Source: Muribaculum sp.
GTDB taxonomy: Bacteria; Bacillota; Clostridia; Lachnospirales; Lachnospiraceae
Direction of reading: 5' to 3'
DNA length: 41,062 nucleotides
Assembly (NCBI GenBank): GCA_023663505.1
Contig: JAMPHH010000023.1
Location: 1-41,062 of the forward strand
The translations under genes were made by a program, and so were the position numbers. A model generated the notes under the pieces. That model was not told the origin of the DNA, ran no database searches, and saw nothing but the letters and a program-made list of their open reading frames with translations. This document shows positions 8,589 to 17,265 of this stretch, piece by piece (the stretch's first letter is position 1; the number at the start of each line of letters is the position of its first letter).

Positions 8589-8716
8589 TCAATAACCCCG
8601 CTGCAAGCAACGGGGCATGGAATTTGAAACGCTGCAAGCAGCGGGGTATTGACCCTCGCGGCATTCGCCAAATGTCCATGCAAGCATGGCCGTTTGGCTC
8701 ATTGCCCGCGGGAATA
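8589..8716. repeat. Hairpin-rich element between response regulator and kinase
   Basis: The 215-base gap holds nested inverted repeats. CCCCG...CGGGG forms a local hairpin at about 8597-8617. A longer-range stem joins ccccgctgc (8597-8605) to gcagcgggg (8637-8645). GCCAAA...TTTGGC with an inner TCCATGC/GCATGG stem lies at 8667-8698. The right end, 8696-8715, is the exact reverse complement of ATTCCCGCGGGCAATGAGCC, the conserved end of a dispersed family also seen near 19083, 28900 and 40936. Reading frames through it look non-coding. It could trim or attenuate the transcript between the two genes. Confidence 0.7.
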
Positions 8717-8803
8717 AACGTGTTATGTGACAGGGCACCACAATTGGAAAGTATTGGCATTGTGACTGCGAATGATATCAAAATGGGAGGAACAGTCGGA
8801 AAT

Positions 8804-10315
8804 ATGAAATTTTCCTACAAAATACTGCTATGCACAATCGTGATCATGGCGGCTGCATTTGGAATCAGCGGGTACATATTCGTCAACTATGTGTTTGAGA
8901 CCTCTCTTGGACGGGAGATCGGTCAGGCGATGGACGAGAGCAGTATCCTAAGGTTTGCCTTTGAGACCGCGGCGTTAAATATTCCGTCTAAGTATGACGT
9001 GCTGCAGGACAACACCATAGAGCAGATCGGGTCAAATCTTGAGACAGGCGGAAGCGGGAGCGACAGACTCCTTCGTCTGTCCGACGAGAACAGGACGCCG
9101 CTATATACCAGTGACGGATTCGTGACGGGGACGGATTTCCTCGCGCAGATAGACGAGCAGACCCGTATTTATCAGGTGATCTCGGAGGGGGAACGCTATT
9201 ATGTGCAGACAGGAACCGTGATCAATGCCTTGGACCGCATTATCTATCTGGAGACCATGAAGGACGTGACGGAGGTGTTCGAGGAGCGGTCGGAAGGGTT
9301 CTCCATGTATCGGAGAATGACGCTGCTGGTGCTTTTCGTGAGCTCTGTGGTGATGTTCTTTATCTCCTTTTGGCTGACCAAGCCGATTAGACTGTTGACG
9401 AAGGCTACACAGAAGATGGCGCAGGGGGATTACGGATATCGCGCGGAGCTGATCAGCAATGACGAGATGGGGCAGCTCACTCAGGATTTTAACCGTATGG
9501 CGAACACCTTGGAGGACAATATCCATAAGCTTGAGGAGGAGCTGAATGCCAGAGAGGAATTTATCGCGGCATTTTCCCATGAGCTAAAGACGCCTCTCAC
9601 CTCGATCATCGGATACGCAGATGTACTCCGCTCCCGTAAGCTGGACGAGGAAAAGCATTTTATGTCAGCCAATTACATTTACACGGAGGGCAAAAGACTG
9701 GAGACCATGGCGTTTCGGCTTCTTGACCTGATCGTGACCAGAAGGGGAGAGGTGGAGCTGCAGGTCTTAGATGTGGACGTCCTGTTTGAATATTTGAAGG
9801 AGATGTACGGCGCGCGAGAGGATCTGCAGATGCGTTTTGAATTTCATTATACGCAGGGCAAGATGTGCGCGGACTTAAACCTGATCAAGACCGTGATGGT
9901 CAATCTGGTGGACAATGCGTGTAAGGCGTCGGAGCCCGGAAGCGTCGTGGAGATCATCGGCGAGAGACTGCAGGACGGATATTGGTTCGCGGTCAAGGAC
10001 GTGGGCGTGGGTATCCCAAGGGAGGAGTGCCGCAGGATTACGGAGGCATTTTACATGGTGGATAAATCCCGCTCGCGCAGCAAGAACGGCGCGGGTCTGG
10101 GACTGGCGCTCTGCACGGAGATACTGAACCTCCACAAGAGCAATCTCGTGATCGAGAGTACATTGGGCGAGGGAAGCTGTATCGGCTTCCTGCTGCCGGA
10201 TTCCGCGGCGTTAAACGGCGCGGCGGGTGAGGAGGAGCTGAGCATTGAAATAGAGGGAGCGGGGGAAGGGGAGAATGTCTATGAAACCCAAGACGATGAA
10301 ACAGAAGAAAATTAA
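8804..10315 (+). CDS. Membrane sensor histidine kinase (HAMP-HisKA-HATPase)
   Basis: The product is 503 residues from 8804. That start begins MKFSYKILLCTIVIMAAAFG, directly giving the first transmembrane helix; GGGAGG lies 13 bases upstream, and an alternative ATG at 8783 would add seven residues. An extracellular sensor loop of about 130 residues follows, then a second helix (LLVLFVSSVVMFFISFWLT) and a HAMP linker. The dimerisation box FSHELKTPLTSIIGY carries the phosphorylated His259. The ATPase domain shows NLVDNACKAS (N box), DVGVGIP (G1) and GAGLGLAL (G2). All catalytic motifs are present. It should autophosphorylate and signal to the OmpR-type regulator upstream. Its 3' end overlaps the next gene by 41 bases, implying translational coupling to that membrane-anchored protein. 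Confidence 0.95.
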   Translation: MKFSYKILLCTIVIMAAAFGISGYIFVNYVFETSLGREIGQAMDESSILRFAFETAALNIPSKYDVLQDNTIEQIGSNLETGGSGSDRLLRLSDENRTPLYTSDGFVTGTDFLAQIDEQTRIYQVISEGERYYVQTGTVINALDRIIYLETMKDVTEVFEERSEGFSMYRRMTLLVLFVSSVVMFFISFWLTKPIRLLTKATQKMAQGDYGYRAELISNDEMGQLTQDFNRMANTLEDNIHKLEEELNAREEFIAAFSHELKTPLTSIIGYADVLRSRKLDEEKHFMSANYIYTEGKRLETMAFRLLDLIVTRRGEVELQVLDVDVLFEYLKEMYGAREDLQMRFEFHYTQGKMCADLNLIKTVMVNLVDNACKASEPGSVVEIIGERLQDGYWFAVKDVGVGIPREECRRITEAFYMVDKSRSRSKNGAGLGLALCTEILNLHKSNLVIESTLGEGSCIGFLLPDSAALNGAAGEEELSIEIEGAGEGENVYETQDDETEEN

Positions 10316-11123
10316 TATTCTGCTTTTTTTCATAGGGACTGTTTTGGTGTTGGTCTTTGCAATCTGGGGACCGGAATATCTGGCGGATTATTCAGACAGG
10401 ACGACCCTGAACCATGTGACGGCGGAGCCTGCGGACAACGTGGGGGAGGGCTATCGCTACGCCTTGGGCAGCAATGCCAGAATCTATATCCTCTCTAAGT
10501 GCTTAAACAGCCAGAGCCAGTCGGATAATGAGCTGAGCGCGCAGAGGGACATGGGGAATGTCAATTATGAGGATTTGACGGGAACATATGCGTTTGTTGT
10601 CAACAAGCAGGGACCCTCCGAGCGGGAGATCACACAGGAGGATATCTGCAGGGTTTGCAATGAGGAGCTGGCAAGGCTGCGCGAGCTTGGCGTCCTGCCC
10701 GACGAGGTGAAGGAGGTCACGGCGGCAGGTTACAGCACTGTGCTGTACTCTGCAATCGATGTTCTGGAGCCGCGCAATAACGTGGCTGTCTGGAAGGTCA
10801 GCCTGTCCACGGATAAGCAGAACGCGGACAAGGCGGGACGGCTTCTGGACGCGTACATTGACGCGGAGACGGGTAAGCTGTATGAGTTTTATGTGAGAAC
10901 CAAGACCACATGGGACGAGCTTGCGCCTGATGCCATGGTGGAGAAATGGGCGGAATATATGGAGCTGTCAGGTCAGGAGGATTACGAGTCCGAGAATCCC
11001 TTGCTGGAAAATACGCCCTATTACCAAAAATACCGTTTTGCCGGAGTGGACGAGGGCAGCACCGTGGTCACGATTGGATTCTATGAGGGGATCAATGAGC
11101 TGTATTTAAAAATATCGCGCTAA
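10275..11123 (+). CDS. Membrane-anchored extracytoplasmic protein coupled to the kinase
   Basis: The product is 282 residues. It starts inside the kinase gene (41-base overlap), with gggggaaggggag just upstream; an in-frame ATG six bases later is also possible. One N-terminal helix (NILLFFIGTVLVLVFAIWGP, about 14-33) anchors an outer domain of about 245 residues. That domain is mixed alpha/beta with no cysteine pair conserved by eye and no lipobox. I do not recognise the family. Overlap with a histidine kinase gene recalls YycH/YycI-type kinase accessory proteins, but I see no sequence basis for assigning it to those families. The gap after it (11124-11295) is AT-rich, with repeated atgcaaaaa-like words and no clear promoter. 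Confidence 0.75.
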   Translation: MSMKPKTMKQKKINILLFFIGTVLVLVFAIWGPEYLADYSDRTTLNHVTAEPADNVGEGYRYALGSNARIYILSKCLNSQSQSDNELSAQRDMGNVNYEDLTGTYAFVVNKQGPSEREITQEDICRVCNEELARLRELGVLPDEVKEVTAAGYSTVLYSAIDVLEPRNNVAVWKVSLSTDKQNADKAGRLLDAYIDAETGKLYEFYVRTKTTWDELAPDAMVEKWAEYMELSGQEDYESENPLLENTPYYQKYRFAGVDEGSTVVTIGFYEGINELYLKISR

Positions 11124-11295
11124 AGCCCTGTGATATACAGAAAAATGATGCAAAAAATATGCAAAAAGCTTGTAATTAATATGCAGAAATGTTGAAGCTT
11201 TGATGTTTCTGTCGTGTATTCTTCTTATATGGAACGGGAAACGTAAACCAAGGGCGAGAGCCACAGGAGGTTTTCAGTTAATATAGGAGGAAAAC

Positions 11296-12828
11296 ATGAT
11301 GCACAAAAGAAAAGAATATCATTTGGTACGTTGTGACGAACGCGACAGGACAAGCGGCGGGAGAGGGAAAGCGAGGAGAAGGCGCAGACGGGCATATCTG
11401 TTGCGAAGCATGTTGGTCTGTCTCATGGCATTGATCATTGGCGGTGCATCTATACAGGTATTGTCAAGACAGGTGTATGTGGTTGCTGCGGAGTCAGGGA
11501 GGACGAAGGCTTCTTCTGCCCAAAGTATGGACGGCGCTGACGAGAAGCCGCATCAGGGAGATATGTCGGAGGGAATGCTGCCCTCTGTAAACGGATACGC
11601 AGGCGGCTTGGCGGGCATGGAGTCGTCTGTCGCGGGCATTCTGTCGGAGGGTGACAAGGAGCTTGTCTATGTGGTGAAGGAGCGTTGTGATATCAAGGTG
11701 ATGCTCGACCCCGGTCACGGTGGAGAGGACGAGGGCTGCAGCCGCAAGGAGGTTTTGGAGAAGGACGTGAATCTGCAGATTGCGAAGGCAGTGGAGAGCA
11801 GGCTGTTGGAGCTGGGCTATCAGGTAGTGTTTACAAGAGCCGACGATACGAGCCTTACACTGGAGCAAAGGGTGGAGCTTGCAAACGCCGCGGGTGTGGA
11901 CGCCTATATCAGCATTCACCAAAATGCGTGTGAGGAGCAAAGCTCGGACATATCGGGCATAGAAACTTGGTATAACGAGAATAAGGGCGAGAGCAGCAAA
12001 AGGCTTGCGCAGTTGATACATAATGATGTGATTCTCTATACCGAGGCGCGGGACAGGCAGGTGATCGCAGATGACACGCTTCGGGTGATCAGGGAGACCG
12101 ACATGCCTGCATGTCTGGTGGAGACGGGATTCCTCTCCAATCGGCAGGAGCGGGAGAAGCTGTGCACGGAGGAATATCAGGGGAGGATTGCCGAGGGGAT
12201 CGCATCGGGCATAGAGCTTTACTTTTTCCCAAAGACGATGTATCTGACCTTTGATGACGGTCCCACCGCGGAGAACACGGACGTGGTGCTTGACATTTTG
12301 AAAAAGCACAATATCAAGGCGACATTTTTCCTAGTGGGAGAGAGCGTGGAGCGATATCCCGAGGTGGCAAAGCGAATTGTACAGGAGGGACACACTATCG
12401 GGATTCATTGCTACAATCATGATTACAAGAAGCTGTACAAAAGCGTGGACAGTTATGTGGAGGACTTCGAGAAGGCGCGCGAGGTAGTGCGGGAGGCTAC
12501 GGGGGTGGATACCAAGCTGTTCCGCTTCCCGGGCGGGAGTATCAACTCCTATAATAAGGGTGTTTATCAAAAAATAATTGACGAGATGACCTCGAGGGGA
12601 TATATCTATTTTGACTGGAACGCAAGCTTGGAGGACGCCACGAAGCACAACGAGCCGGAGCTTTTGCTGCGCAACGCGAGGGAGAGTACCTTTGGCAGAC
12701 GCAGGGTGGTGATGCTTGCGCATGACACGGTTTACAACACGGTCTCTTGTCTGGAGGAGCTGATCGAGCAGTTTCCGGAGTATAAGATGCTCCCGCTCAC
12801 GGAGGACGTGGAGCCTGTGCGGTTTTGA
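11296..12828 (+). CDS. Fused N-acetylmuramoyl-L-alanine amidase and polysaccharide deacetylase
   Basis: The product is 510 residues, starting at an ATGATG behind ataggagg. After a very basic cytoplasmic stretch (KARRRRRRAY) comes one transmembrane helix (about 35-58), then a low-complexity linker. Residues about 134-312 form an Amidase_3 domain with the zinc ligands His141 (DPGHGG), Glu155 (LEKDVN) and His208 (SIHQNA), and catalytic Glu276 (VETGF). Residues about 314-500 form a NodB deacetylase with TFDDGP (Asp320/Asp321) and HxxxH (His371, His375), completing its metal site. Both active sites look intact. The amidase cuts the peptide from muramic acid; the deacetylase removes acetyl groups from a glycan, probably peptidoglycan. 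Joining them on one anchored chain suggests coordinated wall remodelling under the adjacent two-component system. Confidence 0.92.
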   Translation: MMHKRKEYHLVRCDERDRTSGGRGKARRRRRRAYLLRSMLVCLMALIIGGASIQVLSRQVYVVAAESGRTKASSAQSMDGADEKPHQGDMSEGMLPSVNGYAGGLAGMESSVAGILSEGDKELVYVVKERCDIKVMLDPGHGGEDEGCSRKEVLEKDVNLQIAKAVESRLLELGYQVVFTRADDTSLTLEQRVELANAAGVDAYISIHQNACEEQSSDISGIETWYNENKGESSKRLAQLIHNDVILYTEARDRQVIADDTLRVIRETDMPACLVETGFLSNRQEREKLCTEEYQGRIAEGIASGIELYFFPKTMYLTFDDGPTAENTDVVLDILKKHNIKATFFLVGESVERYPEVAKRIVQEGHTIGIHCYNHDYKKLYKSVDSYVEDFEKAREVVREATGVDTKLFRFPGGSINSYNKGVYQKIIDEMTSRGYIYFDWNASLEDATKHNEPELLLRNARESTFGRRRVVMLAHDTVYNTVSCLEELIEQFPEYKMLPLTEDVEPVRF

Positions 12829-12841
12829 GAAGGCTTGAGAT

Positions 12842-12863
12842 TTTTGTAGAAATTTTGTAGAAA
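12842..12863 (+). repeat. Two perfect 11-bp tandem repeats, ttttgtagaaa
   Basis: Two head-to-tail copies of ttttgtagaaa lie just after the amidase-deacetylase gene and 41 bases before the next start. A similar 11-bp unit, in three copies, precedes trpC at 19271-19303. One unit is about one helical turn. Confidence 0.85.
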
Positions 12864-12904
12864 TAAAGTGGATATAGGGAATCCGATGATAGAGGGTAAA
12901 TGAG

Positions 12905-15082
12905 ATGTTGGACGGCAATGTTGATGGCAATGTGATGGCATCAGGTGAAGTGAATGGTAGCGCAGTGAACGCGAAGAATTATGAGGAGACGGATACCCAA
13001 GGGGAGAATAAGGTGCGAGGTCTTTCATCCCCTGAGAGGCTCCATGCCCTGTGGTTGGTGTTTGGTGTGATTGCCTTGGCGGTAAGCCTGATTGTGATTG
13101 TCTTGCCGGGCGGGAACATGGAATCGGATACCGATATCTTGGCGGAAGGCAGGGAGACGGCTGTGTCGGACACTGATCTATCGGGGGCTGTCACGTCAGG
13201 GAATGCGCTGCCTTTCTTTCCTGTGGATTTTGAGGAGGAAGGGGCGGAGATTGACGCCTTTCGGGAGCTTCTGCAGGGGGAAGGCGTCGCCGTGGTGGAG
13301 CCTGAATTTCACGGGTATCAGCTTTTCTCGGATTATGAGTGGATTGGAGAGGAGACTACTTGGAAGCTAAGGGTCGGGGAGGAAGCCACGCTGACGGAAT
13401 TACTGGAGGCGTATTTTGCGGACGGGAACAGCGGGGCGGAAGAAATCCTCTATGCGCTGACGGATATCGGCGGAGATGGAAAGCGTGAGCTGTATGTGCG
13501 GGCGAAGGGGAATCAAGGCTGGGGATACACAAGTCTGGTCATGGTGTTTTGTTATATGGAGGATGATTTGCATTTAGTCTTTGCGGAGGAGGAAGGCGAG
13601 AGAAGTTCCCTGACCATGACGGCAAAGGGCTATGTGCAGTCCTCGGGAAGCACGAGTGCGGCGAGCATCAGCGGAGAGACAGGGCGCATAGGAGCGGACG
13701 GCAGCTACGAGGAATGGTATCACTTCGAGGCGGGAAGCGGGGAAGGGGTTCATAGTATCTTGAATGATTGGGACGCCTATAAGCGGGTATTTTTGGACGA
13801 AGATAATCATTTGGAGGAAGAACCGCAGATGGAGGCAGACCTCTATACCATAGATGGGAAGTTGTATTATGCATACAGCTTTTTTGAGGAGGCGACGCAG
13901 GCGCAGCGGGACAAATGTCAGGAGTATTTGGAGCTGTGCGGGACGAATCAGGGCATTGCCTTTACTCCTTGGGAGGAATTGGAAGGCATCTTGCAGGAGC
14001 GGCAGAGGGCTCTGGGAATCACTGACGACATGGTGGTGAGCGGCTTGGAGAATCCTGACCCAATAGAATGGCGGGACGGCTTCTCTTATGTATTTGACGG
14101 GGAATCGGAGTGGCAGCGGGCATACTACAAGGTGCTTTGTGAGGCGAGACGGCATAATGACATGATGCGGGAGGAAGCGCTTCCTTTTGAAGGGTATTAT
14201 CTGTATGACATAGACAAGGACGGTATTCCGGAGCTGTTGCTGCAGCAGGGAGGCGGTGAGGCTGATTACTCTGCGGATATCTACACTTGGCGCGCGGGGG
14301 AGACCGTATGCCTTGGGACGATTGGCATGGGGCACACGTCGCTCTACACATGGGAGGGTGAGAATGCCATAATGTCATACTGGGCGCATATGGGGGTGGC
14401 ATTTGTGACCAAAATCAGTGTTGACGGGAACGGACTTTCGCAGGATGATTTCTTCCGTGAAGATATCAATGATGCTCTGCGGGAGGATTCTGACGTATGG
14501 TACACGGATGTGGAGGATTTGGCGCCGGACTGTGTGGGCTTGGCGGAATATCGGATTGATTTGGATCTTCCGCTTGTGTCGTATGAGACTGTCATGGGTG
14601 CGGCGGTTGAGAATCCTGCCATGATTCCAAACGAGGAGGTAGAGAGGATTCTGTTGGATACAATAGAAAATAACGGCATGGTATATGGCGTGACGGGAGA
14701 CGGCTTTGGCGGGGATACGGGCTATGTGAGCTTTGAGGAATACTGTGCGCCAAAATCCGTGGGCAAGTATGCCAAGACGCCACTGCAGGTGGATAAGTAT
14801 CTGTGGGTGGACGTCAATGGCGACGGGCAGACGGAGATGGTGCTTGATTTGCATGAGGATGAAGCTCAAAAGGGGCAGAATGCTCTTTATGAGGAGATTC
14901 GCGTGATATTGAGCTTACAGGACGAGGTGGTCTATGCGTACTGCTTGAATTATATGTATGAATATTCTGTGCTTGAGAACGGGGCTTTTTATGTGGATTA
15001 TGGGAATTATGAGTTTATGGTAAGGTTTCTTTTTGACAGGGATGAATGCTTCAGGTATTATGTGGCGGAGGCGAAGCGGTAG
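12905..15082 (+). CDS. Large membrane-anchored protein with three acidic FG-GAP/EF-hand-like motifs
   Basis: The product is 725 residues, preceded by gagggtaaatgag. Residues 1-45 are polar and cytoplasmic. One transmembrane helix follows (LHALWLVFGVIALAVSLIVI, about 46-66), then about 650 extracytoplasmic residues. The outer part is acidic and holds three matching motifs: DIGGDGKRELYV, DIDKDGIPELLL and DVNGDGQTEMVLDL. These resemble calcium-binding dockerin/FG-GAP loops and also occur in the exported protein at 6534-7925, so the two may be related in fold. I recognise no catalytic motif or named family. It follows the wall amidase-deacetylase by 76 bases and is probably in the same unit; a surface sensor or wall-associated scaffold is the most that can be inferred. 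Confidence 0.78.
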   Translation: MLDGNVDGNVMASGEVNGSAVNAKNYEETDTQGENKVRGLSSPERLHALWLVFGVIALAVSLIVIVLPGGNMESDTDILAEGRETAVSDTDLSGAVTSGNALPFFPVDFEEEGAEIDAFRELLQGEGVAVVEPEFHGYQLFSDYEWIGEETTWKLRVGEEATLTELLEAYFADGNSGAEEILYALTDIGGDGKRELYVRAKGNQGWGYTSLVMVFCYMEDDLHLVFAEEEGERSSLTMTAKGYVQSSGSTSAASISGETGRIGADGSYEEWYHFEAGSGEGVHSILNDWDAYKRVFLDEDNHLEEEPQMEADLYTIDGKLYYAYSFFEEATQAQRDKCQEYLELCGTNQGIAFTPWEELEGILQERQRALGITDDMVVSGLENPDPIEWRDGFSYVFDGESEWQRAYYKVLCEARRHNDMMREEALPFEGYYLYDIDKDGIPELLLQQGGGEADYSADIYTWRAGETVCLGTIGMGHTSLYTWEGENAIMSYWAHMGVAFVTKISVDGNGLSQDDFFREDINDALREDSDVWYTDVEDLAPDCVGLAEYRIDLDLPLVSYETVMGAAVENPAMIPNEEVERILLDTIENNGMVYGVTGDGFGGDTGYVSFEEYCAPKSVGKYAKTPLQVDKYLWVDVNGDGQTEMVLDLHEDEAQKGQNALYEEIRVILSLQDEVVYAYCLNYMYEYSVLENGAFYVDYGNYEFMVRFLFDRDECFRYYVAEAKR

Positions 15083-15107
15083 ATGGCTTTGATTGGTTCC
15101 GAGGGGC

Positions 15108-15334
15108 GGCGGGAGAGGACTGGGAGGGTTTTCGCGGGCTGGCTGCGGTTGGGGGTTTTCTAATAGTGCGGGGGAGTGTGTTGCAATTTGCGGGTCGGCT
15201 CTAAGGTGCATCCGTGCACCGTAGAGCCTGAAATGCGCATCCATGCGCATTTCACCCTGGGTTCTGGGCGCACTATAAGAAAACGCTCCAACCTCCGCCG
15301 AAGCCCGCGAAAACCATCCCAGTCCTCTCCCGCC
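15108..15334. repeat. 227-bp long-armed inverted repeat with two inner hairpins
   Basis: The arms 15108-15170 and 15269-15334 are imperfect inverted copies of about 63-66 bases: ggcgggagaggactggga and ttttcgcgggct on the left are matched by their complements on the right, out to tagtgcg/cgcacta. The middle holds two more strong stems: CTCTA-GGTGCA/TGCACC-TAGAG (about 15198-15225) and GAAATGCGCAT/ATGCGCATTTC. There is no coding frame with family resemblance. It may be a MITE-like mobile element or a long structured RNA. It fills much of the gap between 15082 and the trp promoter; between it and the promoter I see nothing else. Confidence 0.8.
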
Positions 15335-15391
15335 TTGGTATCGGCGATAAGCGGGCATGTGGGTTGTATACGAACTTTTTTGCAAAACATA

Positions 15392-15420
15392 TTGACATTT
15401 GCAATTTCGTGCGGTAGTAT
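15392..15420 (+). promoter_or_regulatory. trp operon promoter, TTGACA-17-TAGTAT
   Basis: A perfect -35 TTGACA (15392-15397) and -10 TAGTAT (15415-15420) are 17 bases apart. Transcription would begin near 15427, giving a leader of about 360 bases that contains the T-box before trpE. Confidence 0.85.
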
Positions 15421-15427
15421 AGTAAAA

Positions 15428-15738
15428 AATAAATAGCGGAACACAAACCGTAGATGTGGAGATAAAAGCAGTAGATGCGCTTACAGAGAGACCGGAGGCT
15501 GAGAAAGGTTGGAAATGCAGGCTGCTAAATGGACCATGGAGGGCGCAGTGAAAGGATTTGTCCGAGGTATATGCGGACAGCTTCGAGTATTCTGCGACGC
15601 AGGAACCCGCGTGAGGGGTTCAGGATATGATAGTATCCGATAAGTGCGCGAACAATCGCGAATCAAGGTGGCACCGCGGGAGATTGATCAGTTTAACCCG
15701 TCCTTGACAGAGATTATAGTCTGTCAAGGACGTTTTGT
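15428..15738 (+). promoter_or_regulatory. Tryptophan T-box leader
   Basis: The conserved T-box core ggtggcaccgcgg is at about 15667-15679, with its antiterminator flanks. Upstream are the Stem I hallmarks agtaga, gagaccgg and ggctgaga. The likely specifier codon is TGG at 15530-15532 in the context ctaaaTGGacc, matching the tryptophan genes downstream; a second TGG at 15537 makes the exact codon position uncertain. Uncharged tRNA-Trp would pair with the specifier and the T-box, stabilise the antiterminator and let trpE be transcribed. The competing terminator is listed separately. Confidence 0.93.
15699..15738 (+). terminator. T-box-controlled terminator
   Basis: CGTCCTTGACAGA (15699-15711) pairs perfectly over 13 bases with TCTGTCAAGGACG (15720-15732) around gattatag, followed by ttttgttg. 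It is the premature terminator that charged tRNA-Trp would favour. Confidence 0.92.
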
Positions 15739-15789
15739 TGTGCAGAGCACAGGAAGGAGCAATGAAGAAATGAATAGGAGGCAAAAAGC

Positions 15790-17265
15790 ATGAAAGTGAC
15801 CCCGAGTTTAGAAGAATGCAGGGAGCTTGCAGCACAAGGAGACTATGGCGTGATTCCCGTAAGCTGTGAGCTATATGCGGACACCACGACCCCAATCGAG
15901 GTGCTGCAGATCATCAAGAATGTCAGCAGTCATGTGTATCTGTTGGAGAGCGCGGAGGCGGATAAGCGTTGGGGACGTTATACCTTCTTGGGCTATGATC
16001 CGGTATTGGAGATTAGCTGCTATAATGGCGAGAGCACGGTCAAGTCCCCCATGACCAGCCGCACGACCAAGGAGGACGTGCGACAGATCATCAGGGAGAT
16101 GCTTGCGGAGAACAAGAGCCCCTCGCTGGAGCATCTGCCGTCCTTCACCGGAGGTCTGGTGGGGTATTTTTCCTACGATTATATCAAATACAGCGAACCG
16201 ACCTTGGAGCTGGACGCATTGGACGAGGAAGGCTTCTCTGACGTGAACCTGATGCTTTTTCACAAGGTGATCGCCTTTGACAATTACAGGCAGAAAATGA
16301 TATTGATCGTCAATGCCCGCACAGACGAACCGGAAGCGAATTATAACAAGGCGGTGTTGGAGCTCGAGAGTATGGCGCGGCTGATTCGGCAGGGGGAGAA
16401 GGCTGCCCATGTTCCCCTGACGATCAAGACGGAATTCAAGCCCCTATTTGACGAGAAGGCTTATTGCGAGATGGTGGAGCGGGGCAAACATTATATAAAG
16501 GAGGGCGATATCTTTCAGGTGGTGCTGTCCAATCGCTTGGAGGCGGAGATGGAGGGGAGCCTCTTTGACGCTTACAGGATTCTTAGGACGACGAACCCCT
16601 CCCCTTATATGTTCTATTTCTCAGGCGGGGACGGCGAGATCGTGGGAGCGAGTCCGGAGACACTGGTGAAGCTTGAGGACGGGAAGCTGACGACCTTCCC
16701 CCTTGCGGGCACCAGACCAAGAGGCGCGACCAAGGGCGAGGACTTGGCGCTGGAATGGGAGCTTTTGGCGGACGAAAAGGAGTGCGCCGAGCACAATATG
16801 CTGGTGGATCTGGGCAGAAATGATATCGGTAAAATCAGTCAGATAGGGACGGTGCAGGTGGAAAAGTACATGTCTATTGAGCGTTATTCCCATGTGATGC
16901 ATATCGGCTCCACGGTGAGCGGTCAGCTTCGGGAGGATAAGGACGCACTGGATGCTGTGGACGCCATTTTGCCTGCGGGAACTCTCTCCGGCGCGCCGAA
17001 GCTGAGGGCGTGTGAGATCATCAATGAGTTGGAGAATAACAAGCGGGGGATTTACGGCGGCGCGATTGGGTACCTGTCCTTCACGGGCAATCTGGATACC
17101 TGTATCGCCATACGGCTTGCTTTTTCCAAGAATAACAAGGTATTCCTGCGCTCCGGGGCGGGCATCGTGGCGGACAGCGTGCCGGAGAAGGAATACAGGG
17201 AGTGTCTACAGAAGGCGGCTGCGGTCAGAGAGGCACTGGAACGAGCCCAAGAGGGCTTAGGTTGA
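15790..17265 (+). CDS. trpE: Anthranilate synthase component I
   Basis: The product is 491 residues, starting behind aataggagg. It makes anthranilate from chorismate, using ammonia from the TrpG domain encoded next. The N-terminal domain holds YLLESAEADKRWGRYTFLG; LLES at residues 51-54 matches the tryptophan feedback-inhibition motif of TrpE. The chorismate-binding C-terminal half shows IFQVVLSNR, TFPLAGTRPRG, EHNMLVDLGRNDIG, the HVMHIGSTVSG segment, PAGTLSGAPKLRA and RSGAGIVADSVPEKEY. Length is usual. The last codons and the TGA stop fall inside a repeat hairpin (17260-17283), so the repeat inserted right at the gene's end. Expression is controlled by the T-box upstream. Confidence 0.97.
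   Translation: MKVTPSLEECRELAAQGDYGVIPVSCELYADTTTPIEVLQIIKNVSSHVYLLESAEADKRWGRYTFLGYDPVLEISCYNGESTVKSPMTSRTTKEDVRQIIREMLAENKSPSLEHLPSFTGGLVGYFSYDYIKYSEPTLELDALDEEGFSDVNLMLFHKVIAFDNYRQKMILIVNARTDEPEANYNKAVLELESMARLIRQGEKAAHVPLTIKTEFKPLFDEKAYCEMVERGKHYIKEGDIFQVVLSNRLEAEMEGSLFDAYRILRTTNPSPYMFYFSGGDGEIVGASPETLVKLEDGKLTTFPLAGTRPRGATKGEDLALEWELLADEKECAEHNMLVDLGRNDIGKISQIGTVQVEKYMSIERYSHVMHIGSTVSGQLREDKDALDAVDAILPAGTLSGAPKLRACEIINELENNKRGIYGGAIGYLSFTGNLDTCIAIRLAFSKNNKVFLRSGAGIVADSVPEKEYRECLQKAAAVREALERAQEGLG

Noticed and set aside
8624..8803. Longer N-terminus for the histidine kinase
   Set aside because: The added 60 codons consist of repeat and hairpin sequence; the start at 8804 leads directly into the first membrane helix.
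15176..15436. 86-codon plus-strand frame before the trp leader
   Set aside because: It crosses the inverted-repeat element and the trp promoter; the product is low-complexity with no support.
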